Shown here piece after piece: positions 14,246 through 25,558 of a DNA stretch of 64,000 nucleotides. The translations under genes were made by a program, and so were the position numbers. Below the pieces are notes generated by a model that saw only the letters and a list, made by a program, of their open reading frames with translations, did no database searches and had not been told where the DNA came from. The number at the start of each line of letters is the position of its first letter. Positions within the stretch are counted from its first letter, which is position 1. The DNA is from Euonymus europaeus (taxonomy: Eukaryota > Streptophyta > Magnoliopsida > Celastrales > Celastraceae), in assembly GCA_963580455.1 (NCBI GenBank), contig OY756957.1, positions 3,043,001 through 3,107,000 of the forward strand, in the 5' to 3' direction.

Positions 14246-14664
14246 TGTGTCCGGCGGCGATGGGCATTATCAAGCTCCACCGCGGCCGATAAAAAAATGG
14301 GATCTTCAGTGTGAATCTCAAGGAGAGAAACATCCAGAAATTGTTTCTTCACAGAGTGTAGTTCCTCAATAGATAAACTGGTTGGACTCACTGGTCGCTT
14401 TGTACCAATTTTCGGAGAACTGGAGACTGTAACTATTAGGGGCAACTTTGACCCTTTCTTTCGAGCTTTTTCTTTAAGCCTAGTAAGCCTGGGCGTCTTT
14501 TGAATCGGAGAGGAAGAACTGCTTTTGAAAAGCAAAATGTCTTCCACCATAGGATCAGATGGTGGAGACAGTCGCGTTGGCATAGTAACATTTGATGATT
14601 CCGGTTTCTGCATCTAGACTTTAGGGCCATCAGTCACTATATTTCTTGTTAGTGAGCGAGCCAT
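14242..14664 (-). pseudogene. LINE ORF1 remnant
   Basis: A short open frame of 123 codons (14613 to 14242), rich in Ser, Pro and Lys, ends with TGA overlapping the ORF2 start as ATGA. This places it as the tail of ORF1. In the same frame, an upstream ATG at 14664 begins a 16-residue peptide starting MARSLTRN and closed by TAG at 14614-14616. The DUF4283-like region and CCHC zinc knuckle usual in plant LINE ORF1 are absent, so the centre is deleted or the element is 5'-truncated with secondary changes. The assignment rests on position and the overlap, not on a recognised domain. Confidence 0.55.
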
Positions 14665-14670
14665 CTTTTT

Positions 14671-15394
14671 TAGGCGGACAGTGTGGGTAAACACTAACAA
14701 CCCTGTTTAAAACAAGACAAAGCAAACCGACAGATTTTATCAGATAATTACACAGAGAGGGGTGGATGGTTCCAGTTCTATGAGAACCCAAAAGAGCCAC
14801 TGAACCAGACCTGATCTGAATCTCTCATCAATTCCCCAAATTGAGGTATCAATAAGTGATATAACTGATATAAGTGGACCAGCGGTGGTGGGTAGTGCCC
14901 TACTGGGTGTGAGGTAATGGAACAGAAAAGGTAAAGAGAGTTTAGTAGCAGTAAAAGCACCCAAACCGTACGAACAAACCTACTCTCTGGTGGCCAGGTT
15001 TACAGGCATGAGCTTCAGAGTTGAAAAACACAACCTAAAAACTTTTATTTAGACTAAAACCATGTGGGTTTTCCGTTTTACAGTCCTTTCTAATCTCCGC
15101 ACTTGCCTTTAGTTTATGGGTTTCCGTAGTGTTGTCAGAGACAAGAGCTGCAGGCTCAGAAGCAACAGAGGGGGTGGCAGCAGTCATAATGCAGTAGCCC
15201 TTAATAAGAACCATTAATTTTATCCATGTACAGAAGATTCTGCAGGCCAATGGTCCCCGGAATAAATATACCTACTCTACTCTAGCATATTAATTATTCA
15301 CAAGAAGCCGCCCTGGTTCTTCCTCCATTTTTTTCACTTAAAACTTAAAGCAAGGTACTTGATAGTTGATACTTGCTCTATTTTGTTACTTTGA
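14671..15394. other. Spacer and promoter side of the GRF gene
   Basis: AT-rich sequence between the LINE and the GRF start. It probably holds the GRF promoter and 5' UTR. No conserved coding sequence seen. Confidence 0.5.
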
Positions 15395-16569
15395 ATGATG
15401 AGTATTGCAGGAAATGGGTTTCCTTTCACTGCTTCTCAGTGGCAAGAGCTTATACACCAGGCTTTGATTTACAAGTACATGGTTTCAGGCATCCCAATAC
15501 CTCCTGATCTCCTGTTTACCGTAAAAAGAAACTGCTTGGATTCATCGCTGTCTTCAAAGCTTTTTTCTCATCAACCTCCTCATAGTAAGTTTTCATTCCC
15601 ATTCTGTTTGGTACTTTCTTTTGTTTCTTCTTGGATTTTTTTGGTAACTATGGGTCTGTGGGTGTAGTCGGGTTGAGCTGTTTTCAGATGGGTTTGGGGA
15701 GAAAAGTTGATCCAGAGCCAGGAAGGTGTAGGAGAACAGATGGGAAGAAATGGAGATGCTCAAAAGAAGCATATCCAGACTCAAAATACTGTGAGAGACA
15801 TATGCATAGAGGCAAGAACCGTTCAAGAAAGCCTGTGGAAGTTACCCCAACACAATCAACAACACCACCAACCCTGTCATCAATCAATAAAACACCCTCT
15901 GCTCTCACTTCACTTTCTTCATTTTCCACTGAAAATCGACATGACTATCATCCTAGTTACAACTCCAATGTCAATCATGCCTTTTTATGTTCCAACACAT
16001 CATCTTCAAGTTCCAGGCATCCTGGAATTATTCTTTCACCACATGACAGTTCCACCAACTTGGTTTTGGACTCCGGTTCCTATTCCCAGACTAGCACAGA
16101 TTACAGGTTTTTTTTATCTTTTTAGATTCCATTGACTTTTCTCTTTTGTTTTCTATTAATGAGTTTGGCTTGATTTGGGCTTGTTTTTTATTTGGCTTTG
16201 AAAAGCAGGAACAGGTACATTTATGGGCTGAAAGAGGAAGTTGATGAGCATGCTTTCTTCTCAGAACCTTCTGGGAATATAAGGAGCTTCTCTGGATCAT
16301 CATCTCTGGATGATTCTTGGCAACTCACACCATTGACTATAAGTTCTTCTTCCTCTTCGAAACAGAGGAATGACTACTCTTACTTGCAGCTTCAAAGCAG
16401 TCTCACTGATCATCAAAAGCAAGATCAGCAGAATTATCTTCTCGGTAGTGAAATGGCCTTAAAGTTGGAGAGAGGAGAGGAAGAAGAGCCCCGAAAGACT
16501 ATGCATCATTTCTTTGATGAGTGGCCACACAAGAATAGAAACTCATGGCTTGACTTGGATGACAAGTGA
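15395..16569 (+). CDS. Growth-regulating factor, GRF5-like (QLQ + WRC), with early stop
   Basis: Exons 15395-15584, 15668-16106 and 16209-16569 join in phase to 329 codons plus TGA. The N-terminal QLQ domain ([19 protein letters not shown], about residues 10-45) binds GIF co-activators. The WRC domain ([19 protein letters not shown] onward, about residues 75-120) carries the C3H zinc residues and the basic DNA-binding patch. The C-terminus [19 protein letters not shown] places it in the GRF5 group, regulators of cell proliferation in leaves and meristems. A miR396 site lies at the end of the WRC region. Oddities: the usually acidic residue after QEL in QLQ is Ile here, and the TGA at 16567-16569 falls just before an in-frame continuation that resembles the usual GRF C-terminal TTGLSVSIP motif. 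Translation could begin at either of two adjacent ATGs (15395 or 15398). Confidence 0.92.
15819..15840 (+). promoter_or_regulatory. miR396 target site in GRF mRNA
   Basis: The 22 bases contain GTTCAAGAAAGCCTGTGGAA, the conserved GRF sequence complementary to miR396 with the usual single bulge. It codes for R-S-R-K-P-V-E at the C-terminal edge of the WRC domain, which is where miR396 sites lie in this family. Post-transcriptional repression by miR396 is therefore expected. Confidence 0.9.
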
Positions 16570-19059
16570 TCAATTTCAACAACTGGGCTCTCAGTTTCCA
16601 TTCCATCCTCTTCACCATTTTCACAACTTCACTACAAGAACATCCCACAATGGTAACCAAAGTTCTGTACCAATTTATTACAGGTATCTTAACCTGAATG
16701 GGGTACTTGGTATAGTCTATCTTGAAAGCACTTTCACCCTGTTTTGCCAAAATGTACCTGCATAGTGGGGAAGTCTATGTTGTGGGTCTAAAGAGTAGGA
16801 TTTTTTTTTTCTTTTCAAAATGTGGTTGGGGTTAGTTTTTGTGTTAATGAAGTATCCTATTATATCTTTTTTGCTGTGTTGTTCTGTGTTTTTTGTTGTT
16901 CTACTTCACTTTAGAGTTCATAAATGGATTTTGAAAGACAGCCACATCTGTTTTTATTGGTAGCTAAAGCATTTGATACTGTATCTCCTTGTTCTTTACT
17001 CAAATCTGCTGCACATTGCAAATTATAGATTGAGGGACCCAATGGCCCCAGATTTTGTAACTCGTTAAGGAAGAAAACAAATGCAACTGTTGATAATTCA
17101 TTGGCACAAAATCCACTAGAAATGCATGGTTAACTCACTCTTTCAAGGCTCTAATGCCATCCATTTCCTGTACACTTGAGGCATTTTATCATTCTTCCGG
17201 CTTTTCAAAGGAACAGATATAGAACTTCTCAAAAAAAAAAGGAACAGATATAGAAGTGAATACAAGAATGACAGAAAACTGATGTGACTTCTCTCATTTA
17301 ATTTTTTTTTTATGTTTTACACCACAATAGTGGAAGATGAAGATGAACAGTCTGTGTACACTGAAAGAAAATAGATTTGTAATATTCCTTTAATACATAC
17401 CTATTACACTCATCATAAAGAAGCATCAACTTGTTGATTTATATAATTAAACTAATCCAGCTTAAACACAGATAGCTAGTATTTGTCCATGCAGATATCT
17501 GTATCAGACACTTGAAGATTTGGGCTTGAGGTTGAAAGATTTCTGGTACAAATGCTAATATACATTTGGGGGGAAATCTTCCCTATGATATCCTACACAA
17601 AAATAACAAAAGGGTGTGTTGTCAAGGTTGTTGGGCGCTCATAACACCCAAACCCCAGTTTTTACCTCTTCTCCCCTCCAAATTTAGGACCAAAGCAAAA
17701 AAAAACAAAATTCATTTGATTTTCAGGGGCAGTTTGATGATGAAAATGAAGCGGGGCAACCGGGCAAGGAGGCAGTAAAGAAGGCATTTGGCAAACAGAG
17801 CATAATGGGTACATGTACTGAAGCTTCTGATGACTGGTGGGGGAGTTGGTCAGGTTGCTTTGGTCCAAAAAGAGGTGCAGAGCACTGCACAGAAATACAC
17901 AATTGAAAAACTTTTGTCAGTCAAATATCAGTAATCAGTGGGGCATAGCAGCAGCAGCAGAAGCAGACGCAGAACTATGAAATGAAATTGTACACTTTTT
18001 ACCCACCAAATATCTTAGTCTGACTCTCTCTCTGTCTGTCTTGACTCAGTCAGTCCCCACTGCCTAAACCCAGAACAATAAGAAAGAAAAAAAAACTTCT
18101 GAGTTCTGACAACATCACGTCAGTGCCTCACGTTTTGGCATAAAAGCAAGGAATACAGAAGAAAACAGAAGATATGGGAAGGAAATGTTAGAGTAAGCAA
18201 TGGCGATGACGAAGAGATTGAGGAGCTAGGTTTTTTTATTTAGGCATTTGGGGAAGGAGGAGGAGTCGTAAAAGTTTTGTCGGGATGGGCCTTGTAAAGA
18301 TTGGGCCCTTCTTTGCAGTCGTTACAATTGGGCTGTACTAAGTTTTACAATTGTAACGATTGGGCAGTTCTTGACAAATGCTGGGTCAACCTTTAAGGCT
18401 TGTTGTCATTTGGGCTATTTTTTGATGGGCTGACTTTGGCAATTGGTTTGGTTTAGGCTTTTGTCTTGGGCTTTCGTTGCAGCAGGCCAGGCTGAGAAGG
18501 AATGGGCCTTGTAACAATTGGGCAAAATTTTGCGATTGGGTGGTGAAATTTAGTGGAACTCGCAAATTTGCGTACGTGAATCTGAAATTATGATTACAGC
18601 GCGCGCTTGATCTTTAGGTTTCTTGTTGTTTGGCCGCCCCTCGTCTCTGCTCTTTTGGCTTGCTGGTTAGCTCTCTCTCTTCTCGTATATACCTCCTTCT
18701 TCTTCTCCTTGTGTTCTCTCTGACGTATATAAACATAAATTTTAAGATTCGATAGTTCATAAATATTTATCTATCTTTATGTCTGCTGCACTTACATTTC
18801 TCCATAATTAGCGTTTCTATGGCGATTCATGTTCCAAAACGCTGTAATCCAATTTTCCTCCGTGTTTTTGTTTGGAGTGCCAGAATAATGTAGTTATTGT
18901 TTTGGGAGATTAGAAGTTGGTTAATTTAATCTTCTACATATTTGAAGAATGATCTGTTTAAAATTTCTGCACTATTTTTTTACTTTTTAATCAAAGAACA
19001 ATGTGATTGGACTAATTATTACATTTTTCAAGTTTCTAGAGGTTTATCAGTGAATTCTG
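16570..19059. other. Spacer between GRF and RPC4 genes
   Basis: Starts with the in-frame continuation of the GRF reading frame (16570 to a TAA near 16655) and its 3' UTR. The remainder is AT-rich with CAG-like, TC-rich and poly-A/T runs and no recognised gene. Around 18250-18550 the motif GATTGGGC or its relatives recurs. A perfect 10-base inverted repeat (CGTTACAATT; arms 18320-18329 and 18349-18358) lies there. Pyrimidine-rich sequence near 18665-18725 looks like the RPC4 transcript start region. Confidence 0.5.
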
Positions 19060-21973
19060 ATGGAGCAAGGACAAAATATTAACAACACAGGTCCTGCCAG
19101 GAAGGTTTTGTGTCTACAACCTTAGTCTATTAATTTATTTTTGGAGTTGATTGAAGATGTATTGTTTGCTGATGAATTGATTTCGTTGCTGATTGCTGCA
19201 GCATAGGTTTGCGCCAAAAGCTCCCCTTCGCCGAGCACCCAAGCCCGAAGTTAAAGGGTATGGATCATTTGATAATTCATGAATGGACATTGCTTTTGCT
19301 TGACCAATCATTCTTGTCACATATGTAACTTGTCTATGTTGTTTGCAGTGAAAAGAAAGAGGAGAATGCTGAAATTGCTTTGGCCGGTGATTTGCTTCGA
19401 CGTTTTAATGTAAGCCCCTTTTGCGATTAGGGACATTCGGTTTTCTCATTCTCTATCACATTCTCATATCTGCTTTTCCTCTTCACAGGAAAGATCAACA
19501 AGGTTCAGACCTAAATCTGATAAAAAGGGTAACTTTTTTTTCTTTCTTCCCGAGAGCTATCTTTCATGCACCCATTGATTTTTCAAGTTTCCTTCTAACA
19601 CGTGCATCTTGATTTGCTTTTGGTTTTTCTATTTCAATTTAGCACCTTTATTTTTAGGTTTTCTGCATTAGAAGTTACAATGGCTTATCTCTCTGTGCCA
19701 TCATCTAATTAATTGCTATTAATTAATAAAACTCACAGTTCTAAGGATTTGAACTAGGTTTACAAATTAGTATCGAGAGTTCAAACATCAAACATGTTAT
19801 TTAAGAATTCACAATCAAGAAGAATGACTCTTTGAGAAGGTATATTTTGAGGACACTTTTTGATATGAAATGCCACTCTTCCAGCCAGGTCAAATTATAT
19901 TATTGGCTTTTATATTTTGGAAAGTTGCACCATATAGAAGCAAGCTGCAATTGAAATGCATTTTCCTGTGTGAATGATTTTTTTGTTCAGTATTGTGGGA
20001 ACAAATGCAGTATAAAAAATTGTCTCTGCCTCAATTTGTCAATTGATAAAGCTTTTTTGATGTCCTTTTTTCTGCCAAGAGAATATATTGTGAGAAAACT
20101 TTAATCAAGGTTTAGAGTGGAACAGAAAGTCTGGCGTTCTTGATCTGATGATACATGTTAGGATGTTCATGTTCAGAGAGAGGATAACTGTATTTTCCTC
20201 ATGTTATGATCTCTGTAATTTTCGGAAAGGACTGAAAGTTTCCTGCCATAGTTAACTACTACATGAACTAAAACAGAAGTGGATTTTGCTGCTCTTTTTA
20301 ATCACTGGAAAAGTTTTCCGATATTCTCTGAACTTTCTTTCTTTTTTTTTCTTTTTTTTTGTGTATTATGGTGCCTCAAAACTTTTAATTTACCAATTTC
20401 AAGAACATGGTCACTCAGTGCTTCTATCCAGAACCTGAGGATAATTTATCATTCTTTTACTTGGAAATTTTCTACTGTATGCAGTGTCATTAAGCTGTTT
20501 TTCTTTGAATTTGGGCAGTTGCAGCTAACCAAATTGCATTTGGTTACGGAGGTGCTTCTGCTTCCATTAAATCATACGGTGGTCCAAAAAGTTGGAGTGG
20601 TCGAAAAGATCAAGGTTAGTATTTTTATTTGGTTTGACACTAATGTAATGCTTCCAGCACATTAATTTGTGATGGTGCTCCTTTAGGTGGTGTCAATGCT
20701 CCGAGCCTGATGGAGAAAGAATACAAAGAACCATGGGTAGGTGAAACCATGACCCAACTTGCAGGCAGCACTATTTTATCCGCTTGTTATTCTTGACCAT
20801 TTTTCCTACTGTTGGTTGGAGATTTTACTTAGTTCCTCTCTTTTTGTTGGATTCTACTGCAGGATTACTACAGTTATTATCCTGTCACGCTTCCTCTGAG
20901 GAGGCCATATTCAGGAAATCCAGGTACATACTAAGGTTCATTGTTGAGCAAGGATAAAAATTATAAACAACAAACTAGGCATTACCCGGGGTGGATTGAG
21001 ACAGGATTTTCCATCAAAAGGAAACTAAGTACTGGGGCGTAGATTTCTCCATTTACTATACCTATTGCAATCTGTCCGTTCGCACAAGAAAAATATGAGA
21101 ATCAAAACAGACCTTTGTGAATAGTCGTACTCAATCATGAAATAGACTGCACTCATTGTTCTTACTACTTGGCCAGCTTGAATCTTTATTTCTCTACACT
21201 TTTTCGGTAGAAACAAATATTTGTATCCCATTGTTATGGAAATTTTCTCATACTTTCTAGATTGTAACATTAAACTAAATTGTCCATGTTTATTGTAGAA
21301 CATCTTGATGAGCAGGAATTTGGGGAGACCGCAAAAGTTGCGACATATGATGAAAATGCAACAAATTCAGCAGCAGATCTTGGTCTATTGGTTGGTACAC
21401 CAACATGTTAATTTTATATAGAATACTTGCTTAATTTTTTTGTCATGCTTTCTGAGGATTGGTTGGCAGGAGGAAAATCTCGAGGCCAGTATGTTATTTC
21501 TTCAGCTGCCACCGGCCTTGCCTATGCTAAAGCGATCAGCCACTAAGGATGGCCATGGTGCGAAGGATAGTCCGGGCCCACCAGGAGGTGAGCGTGCTAA
21601 GCCTAAGCCTAAGCCTAAGCACTGTGGTTTAGACGATTTAACAGCTGGCTTCATGGGTAAAATGCTAGTGTACAAGAGTGGTGCTGTCAAGCTAAAGCTT
21701 GGTGATACTCTTTATGATGTGAGTAGGCTTTTATAACTCTTAAAAACATTATTATTTTTTGTCAAACATGTAAAAACTTTAAAAGAAAAAAAATCTCAAT
21801 ATCTAGTTATAAAATGGTTGCAGGTTTCCCCTGGCATGGATTGCATGTTTGCCCAGGATGTTGTAGCTGTGAATACTGCAGAGAAGCATTGCTGTGTTGT
21901 TGCAGAGCTCAATAATCGTGCAACTATAACCCCAGATGTGGATACTATATTAAGCAGTATGGCTGATCTATGA
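19060..21973 (+). CDS. DNA-directed RNA polymerase III subunit RPC4-like
   Basis: Ten exons: 19060-19104, 19202-19257, 19349-19409, 19499-19528, 20519-20614, 20697-20736, 20873-20923, 21299-21390, 21470-21718 and 21824-21973. They sum to 289 codons plus stop with consistent phases. The N-terminal basic stretch (HRFAPKAPLRRAPKPEVKG) and the C-terminal domain (FMGKMLVYKSGAVKLKLGDTLYDVSPG, then FAQDVVAVNT) are the RPC4/RPC53 signature. In the family this subunit pairs with RPC5/Rpc37 on the Pol III lobe and acts in initiation and termination of tRNA, 5S and other small RNA synthesis in the nucleus. The C-terminal exon includes a short Pro-Lys repeat (KPKPKPKPK) encoded by a hexanucleotide repeat. 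The family call is firm; the first exon is inferred from phase and splice sites. Confidence 0.88.
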
Positions 21974-23690
21974 AAGAAGAGCTCCTTGCCGATACGGATT
22001 TTTTGCATAGAATAAACTCTATAAGTTTATATTTTCCCTAAGGGAAATGAATAATTTTTATCAGAAACAATCAAAGGAAAAGATGAGAGGTTTACGTATT
22101 CTCTTGCAAAATGAAAAAAAAAAAAAAAAATAATATTTACGTTGTCCTCTTTGCTTCAACATGTATGATGCCTCTAAAACTTTCTCTCATGGACTTGTCT
22201 GCTTGACAAAGCACTGATAGTTTGCTTGGTACTTATTCTATTACTAATAATCAAATTAAGGTAATACAATTATAAAATAATCACATTCAAGTGACTGACT
22301 ATATAGAAGAAAAAAAAGAAAAAAAAATTAAAATACAAGAAGTTCTTCTTTCAAGATGTGAATATAGTATATCTAGCTAGTATTTATGTATGATGTCATG
22401 TCGAGTCTAGATAGATACGTATATATTGTACAAAGCATGCATGATAAAATAACAATCATGTGAGTATGTGATATATATATATGGTACCCATCAGCCTATA
22501 TACATACACCCCACAATTTTCAATATAAAATTTTACCCACAAAGGTTAGGTTTTATGAAATAAAAATCTTTCCATTCATGGCCTTGAAAATAATTAATTA
22601 CGCTCGATTTATGGGAAATTTAAGCCTATAAGGTATTGATTTTTTTTTTAATATTAGTTGAATTAACAGAAAAATAATTTATTCCATAATTATAGTATTT
22701 ATGCTTATTTGCCATTGATCACCCACCAAACAATAAGAAGAAACAGTCTCCATTTAATTCTTCAAAATAAGAAGAGCATGAACTACATATAACAGTGATG
22801 AAGATTTCCATTTTAAAACCTTATAATTAATGATGGTTTTGGCTGCCATGAATGACCAGTTCTCTAGTCAAAATCAAAGCATAGATGCATAGAGATCTAA
22901 TGCAATTTGATCTGTTTTTTTTTCTTCACTTTTTTTAGCAAAATGAGTCATTTATTTATCAAAAATTTCAAATCAGCTAGCTAGGGTTTCCTTGTAACCA
23001 TTAATTAGTCATTTTGATAGTTTACCCACCGTAATTATGATGTGTACAATTTTTTTAGTTCTTTGATATCTGAATTAGGTATTAATCACAATCCATTACC
23101 CTTTAAATCCATAATTAATTAAATCAAGTAGTCTATCATCGTATCTTCTATGTGTCCTTATGAAGCAATAAAAGTCATTATTTGATCTCAGGATGACTCA
23201 GGCTAGTTTTGCAATATTTATATATTTTTTTCTTTTTTTATAGCATAAACGACTCCATTAGTCCACTTCTGTAAGACAGTAATATCTACGCTTTTTACAA
23301 AAAAAAAATCATATCTCATCATTCCTTCTCCTGCATATAACAATAGACTAACAACAAAAAATTGTATATATATATATATATATACGTTTTTTTTAAGTGT
23401 CTGAGAATATGGGGACAGAGTATAAGCTAGCTTATACTCTGAAACAAACGGAGGCTTATACAATCAAAATGTGAGCCCATAAATATTAAAATAACAGATA
23501 ACAACAGTATTCACAAATTCAGCATTATTAATTCCGTACAAGATTTTAACATCTAAAATTTATCGTACATGATTAGGAGGGACTAATTAAGTGGATAATG
23601 AATAATAACAATCTGGGTTCTTATTATATTGCCTATCATGTATACTTGACTAGAAACTGGATTGTATTGAGATTATTTGAAGGAATGTGA
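21974..23690. other. AT-rich spacer between RPC4 and MYB genes
   Basis: The two genes converge here. No coding sequence is recognised. It contains poly-A/T runs (for example near 22113-22130) and a (TA)n microsatellite at about 23365-23384. Confidence 0.5.
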
Positions 23691-24855
23691 TCAGTTGTTT
23701 CCATCCACATTTGTGTCTCCGACATTGGTCCAGTACTCCTGAAGGATTTCATCGATGACCATCCACGGGGGATGACCGTCCGATGAAGCCAATAAATCGT
23801 TATCGTTGTTGTCACAATTGATCATGTGATCATCAAAAGAAGTTAAAAATCCAGAATTAAGAATATCGGAGAAGCAGAGCTCTCCCATGTTGAAGTCATC
23901 CATCCTATAATCTGTTTCTCCACAACCAAACAACACGACGTTGTTGAACTCCTTCGTTGACTTGTCATCAGTTGGTCCATTACTGCTGTTATCATCCATC
24001 GATGGTCCTGTCAAGGCATTGTCACGATGATCATCGTCAAGATTGAACGACTGAGATGGGTTGTTGAAAACTCTGGCATACTTGAATGCTTTAGTCCTGA
24101 TCACCTGTGATGACTGCTCTTTCTTTGATGATGATGATGGAGAAGTGTTTGGTGTAACTTCTTCTCTATTTTTCAAATTTGGCTGCTGCTGCTGATGGTG
24201 ATGATCATGATTTGATGAATGATGGTTAATAGTGTGAGGAAACAAGATTTGATGATCATCTTTGACTACTTTTTTCCCTAAAATGGTGTTCCAGTAGTTC
24301 TTTATTTCATTGTCTGTTCGCCCTGGAAGCCTCCCAGCTATCAACGACCATCTATAGAAAGAAAAGTAATAATAATACAAAAACCCAAATAATCATTGGA
24401 ATTATATCTACAATCAACAAAAAAAGAACAATGTTTTTGAGTAATTTAAGGTTAGAAAAAAGACCTGTTGCCGAGGAGCTTGTGGAGACGGATGATGAGG
24501 TCTTCCTCATCAGGAGAAATGTTACCTCTCTTGATGTCTGGTCTCAAGTAATTCAACCACCTAAGCCTGCAACTCTTCCCACATCTCTTAAGACCTACAC
24601 AAACAAAGAAAACCCATTTTTGTAATTGCAATATAATCAACCATATACATACATACATATATATATATATAGATAGATAGATATATGTATATGTATATGA
24701 AAATATGCTTGTCTAGACAAACCTGCTTTTTTGGGGAGGTTTCTCCACTTCCCTTCGCCATGGAGTTTAATGTAGTCAGTGAGAATTTTATCCTCAATAG
24801 CAGTCCAAGCTCCTCTTCTCATCCCCTCCTTTGAACAGCAAGGGCTTCTCCCCAT
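23691..24855 (-). CDS. R2R3-MYB transcription factor, TT2-like (subgroup 5)
   Basis: Exons 24855-24723, 24594-24465 and 24351-23691 give 307 codons plus stop, with introns at the two positions standard for R2R3-MYBs. The protein starts [18 protein letters not shown]2 has [22 protein letters not shown], and R3 ends [13 protein letters not shown]. The bHLH-binding signature (D-L-x2-R-x3-L-x6-L-x3-R) is intact in [20 protein letters not shown]. After the DNA-binding region, [13 protein letters not shown] resembles the VIRTKAxRC motif of TT2-type proteins. Family knowledge: such factors join bHLH and WD40 partners to activate proanthocyanidin genes. The acidic C-terminus ends near [12 protein letters not shown]. 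The TT2 subgroup is inferred from motifs; MYB5- or anthocyanin-type roles remain possible. Confidence 0.88.
24645..24699. repeat. Compound ATAC/TA/TAGA microsatellite in MYB intron 1
   Basis: Runs of CATA, TA and GATA repeats lie inside the first intron of the MYB gene. The length is likely to vary between individuals. No effect on the splice sites is visible. Confidence 0.85.
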
Positions 24856-25521
24856 TTGTGTGAGTATATATGGGTTTTGTGTTTTATTGTTCCTCTTCCT
24901 CTAGAGAAGGAGAGTGATACTTATAGCAGTTTTTTTTTTTTGTCACATTCTCTACTGCTACTACTTCTGTAATTGTATAATAATCAAGAATGGCAAAGTA
25001 TTGGTGGGGATTTTTTTTTTCATTTCTCTTCGGGGTTTGTGGTCCCTTATATTTACATTAAAAATCAAACAAACAATTTTGGATTGTTAAACTTTACTAC
25101 GAAATTGGGGCTTCTGAGCAAACTATAGGGACCATTTGTGTTTATAATTATGAGACTACAGGCCACAAACAAATGCACTAGTTTTTTTTTTTTTATATCA
25201 TGCGTCTTTGGTTTAAATTATGATATGTTAATTCATATATATATATATAGCAGTTTGGTTGATAATAGTTTCCCCATCTTTAATCAGGTTATGGTCACGT
25301 ACGTCATGAAAGACGTGGAATAAATTCCAATTTATTCCGGCAAAACACTCGGACTCATGACCTGCTACAATCCAACGACCCAACTAGGTCTAGGACAAAC
25401 AACGCTTTGTTCGACTCCTTCTCACGAAGCACAATTCTCTCAGTGTTAGGGGTTCCATCTCAACGGTGGCACACTAGATCTCCACCACACGTCTACCTAG
25501 AGAGGAATTTCGCTCAACAAG

Positions 25522-25558
<37 letters not shown>

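Larger units (their letters stand above)
10085..14670 (-). mobile_element. LINE (L1-type non-LTR retrotransposon), reverse orientation
   Basis: A nearly complete ORF2 preceded by a reduced ORF1, read from high to low coordinates. ORF2 encodes endonuclease, reverse transcriptase, a zf-RVT-like region and RNase H in that order, which is the plant L1 layout. Past the ORF2 stop, the 3' tail read on the minus strand has short AT-rich TAATAA-like sequence rather than a long poly(A). I could not find a convincing target-site duplication, so both outer limits are approximate. The element sits between the DENN gene and the GRF gene and interrupts neither. The small number of breaks suggests a fairly recent insertion. 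Confidence 0.9.

Noticed and set aside
10000..14760. Target-site duplication for the LINE
   Set aside because: I compared both flanks by eye and found no convincing direct repeat, so none is claimed.
16514..16765. Open frame overlapping the end of the GRF gene
   Set aside because: It is a shadow frame of the GRF exon; the conserved residues are in the other frame.
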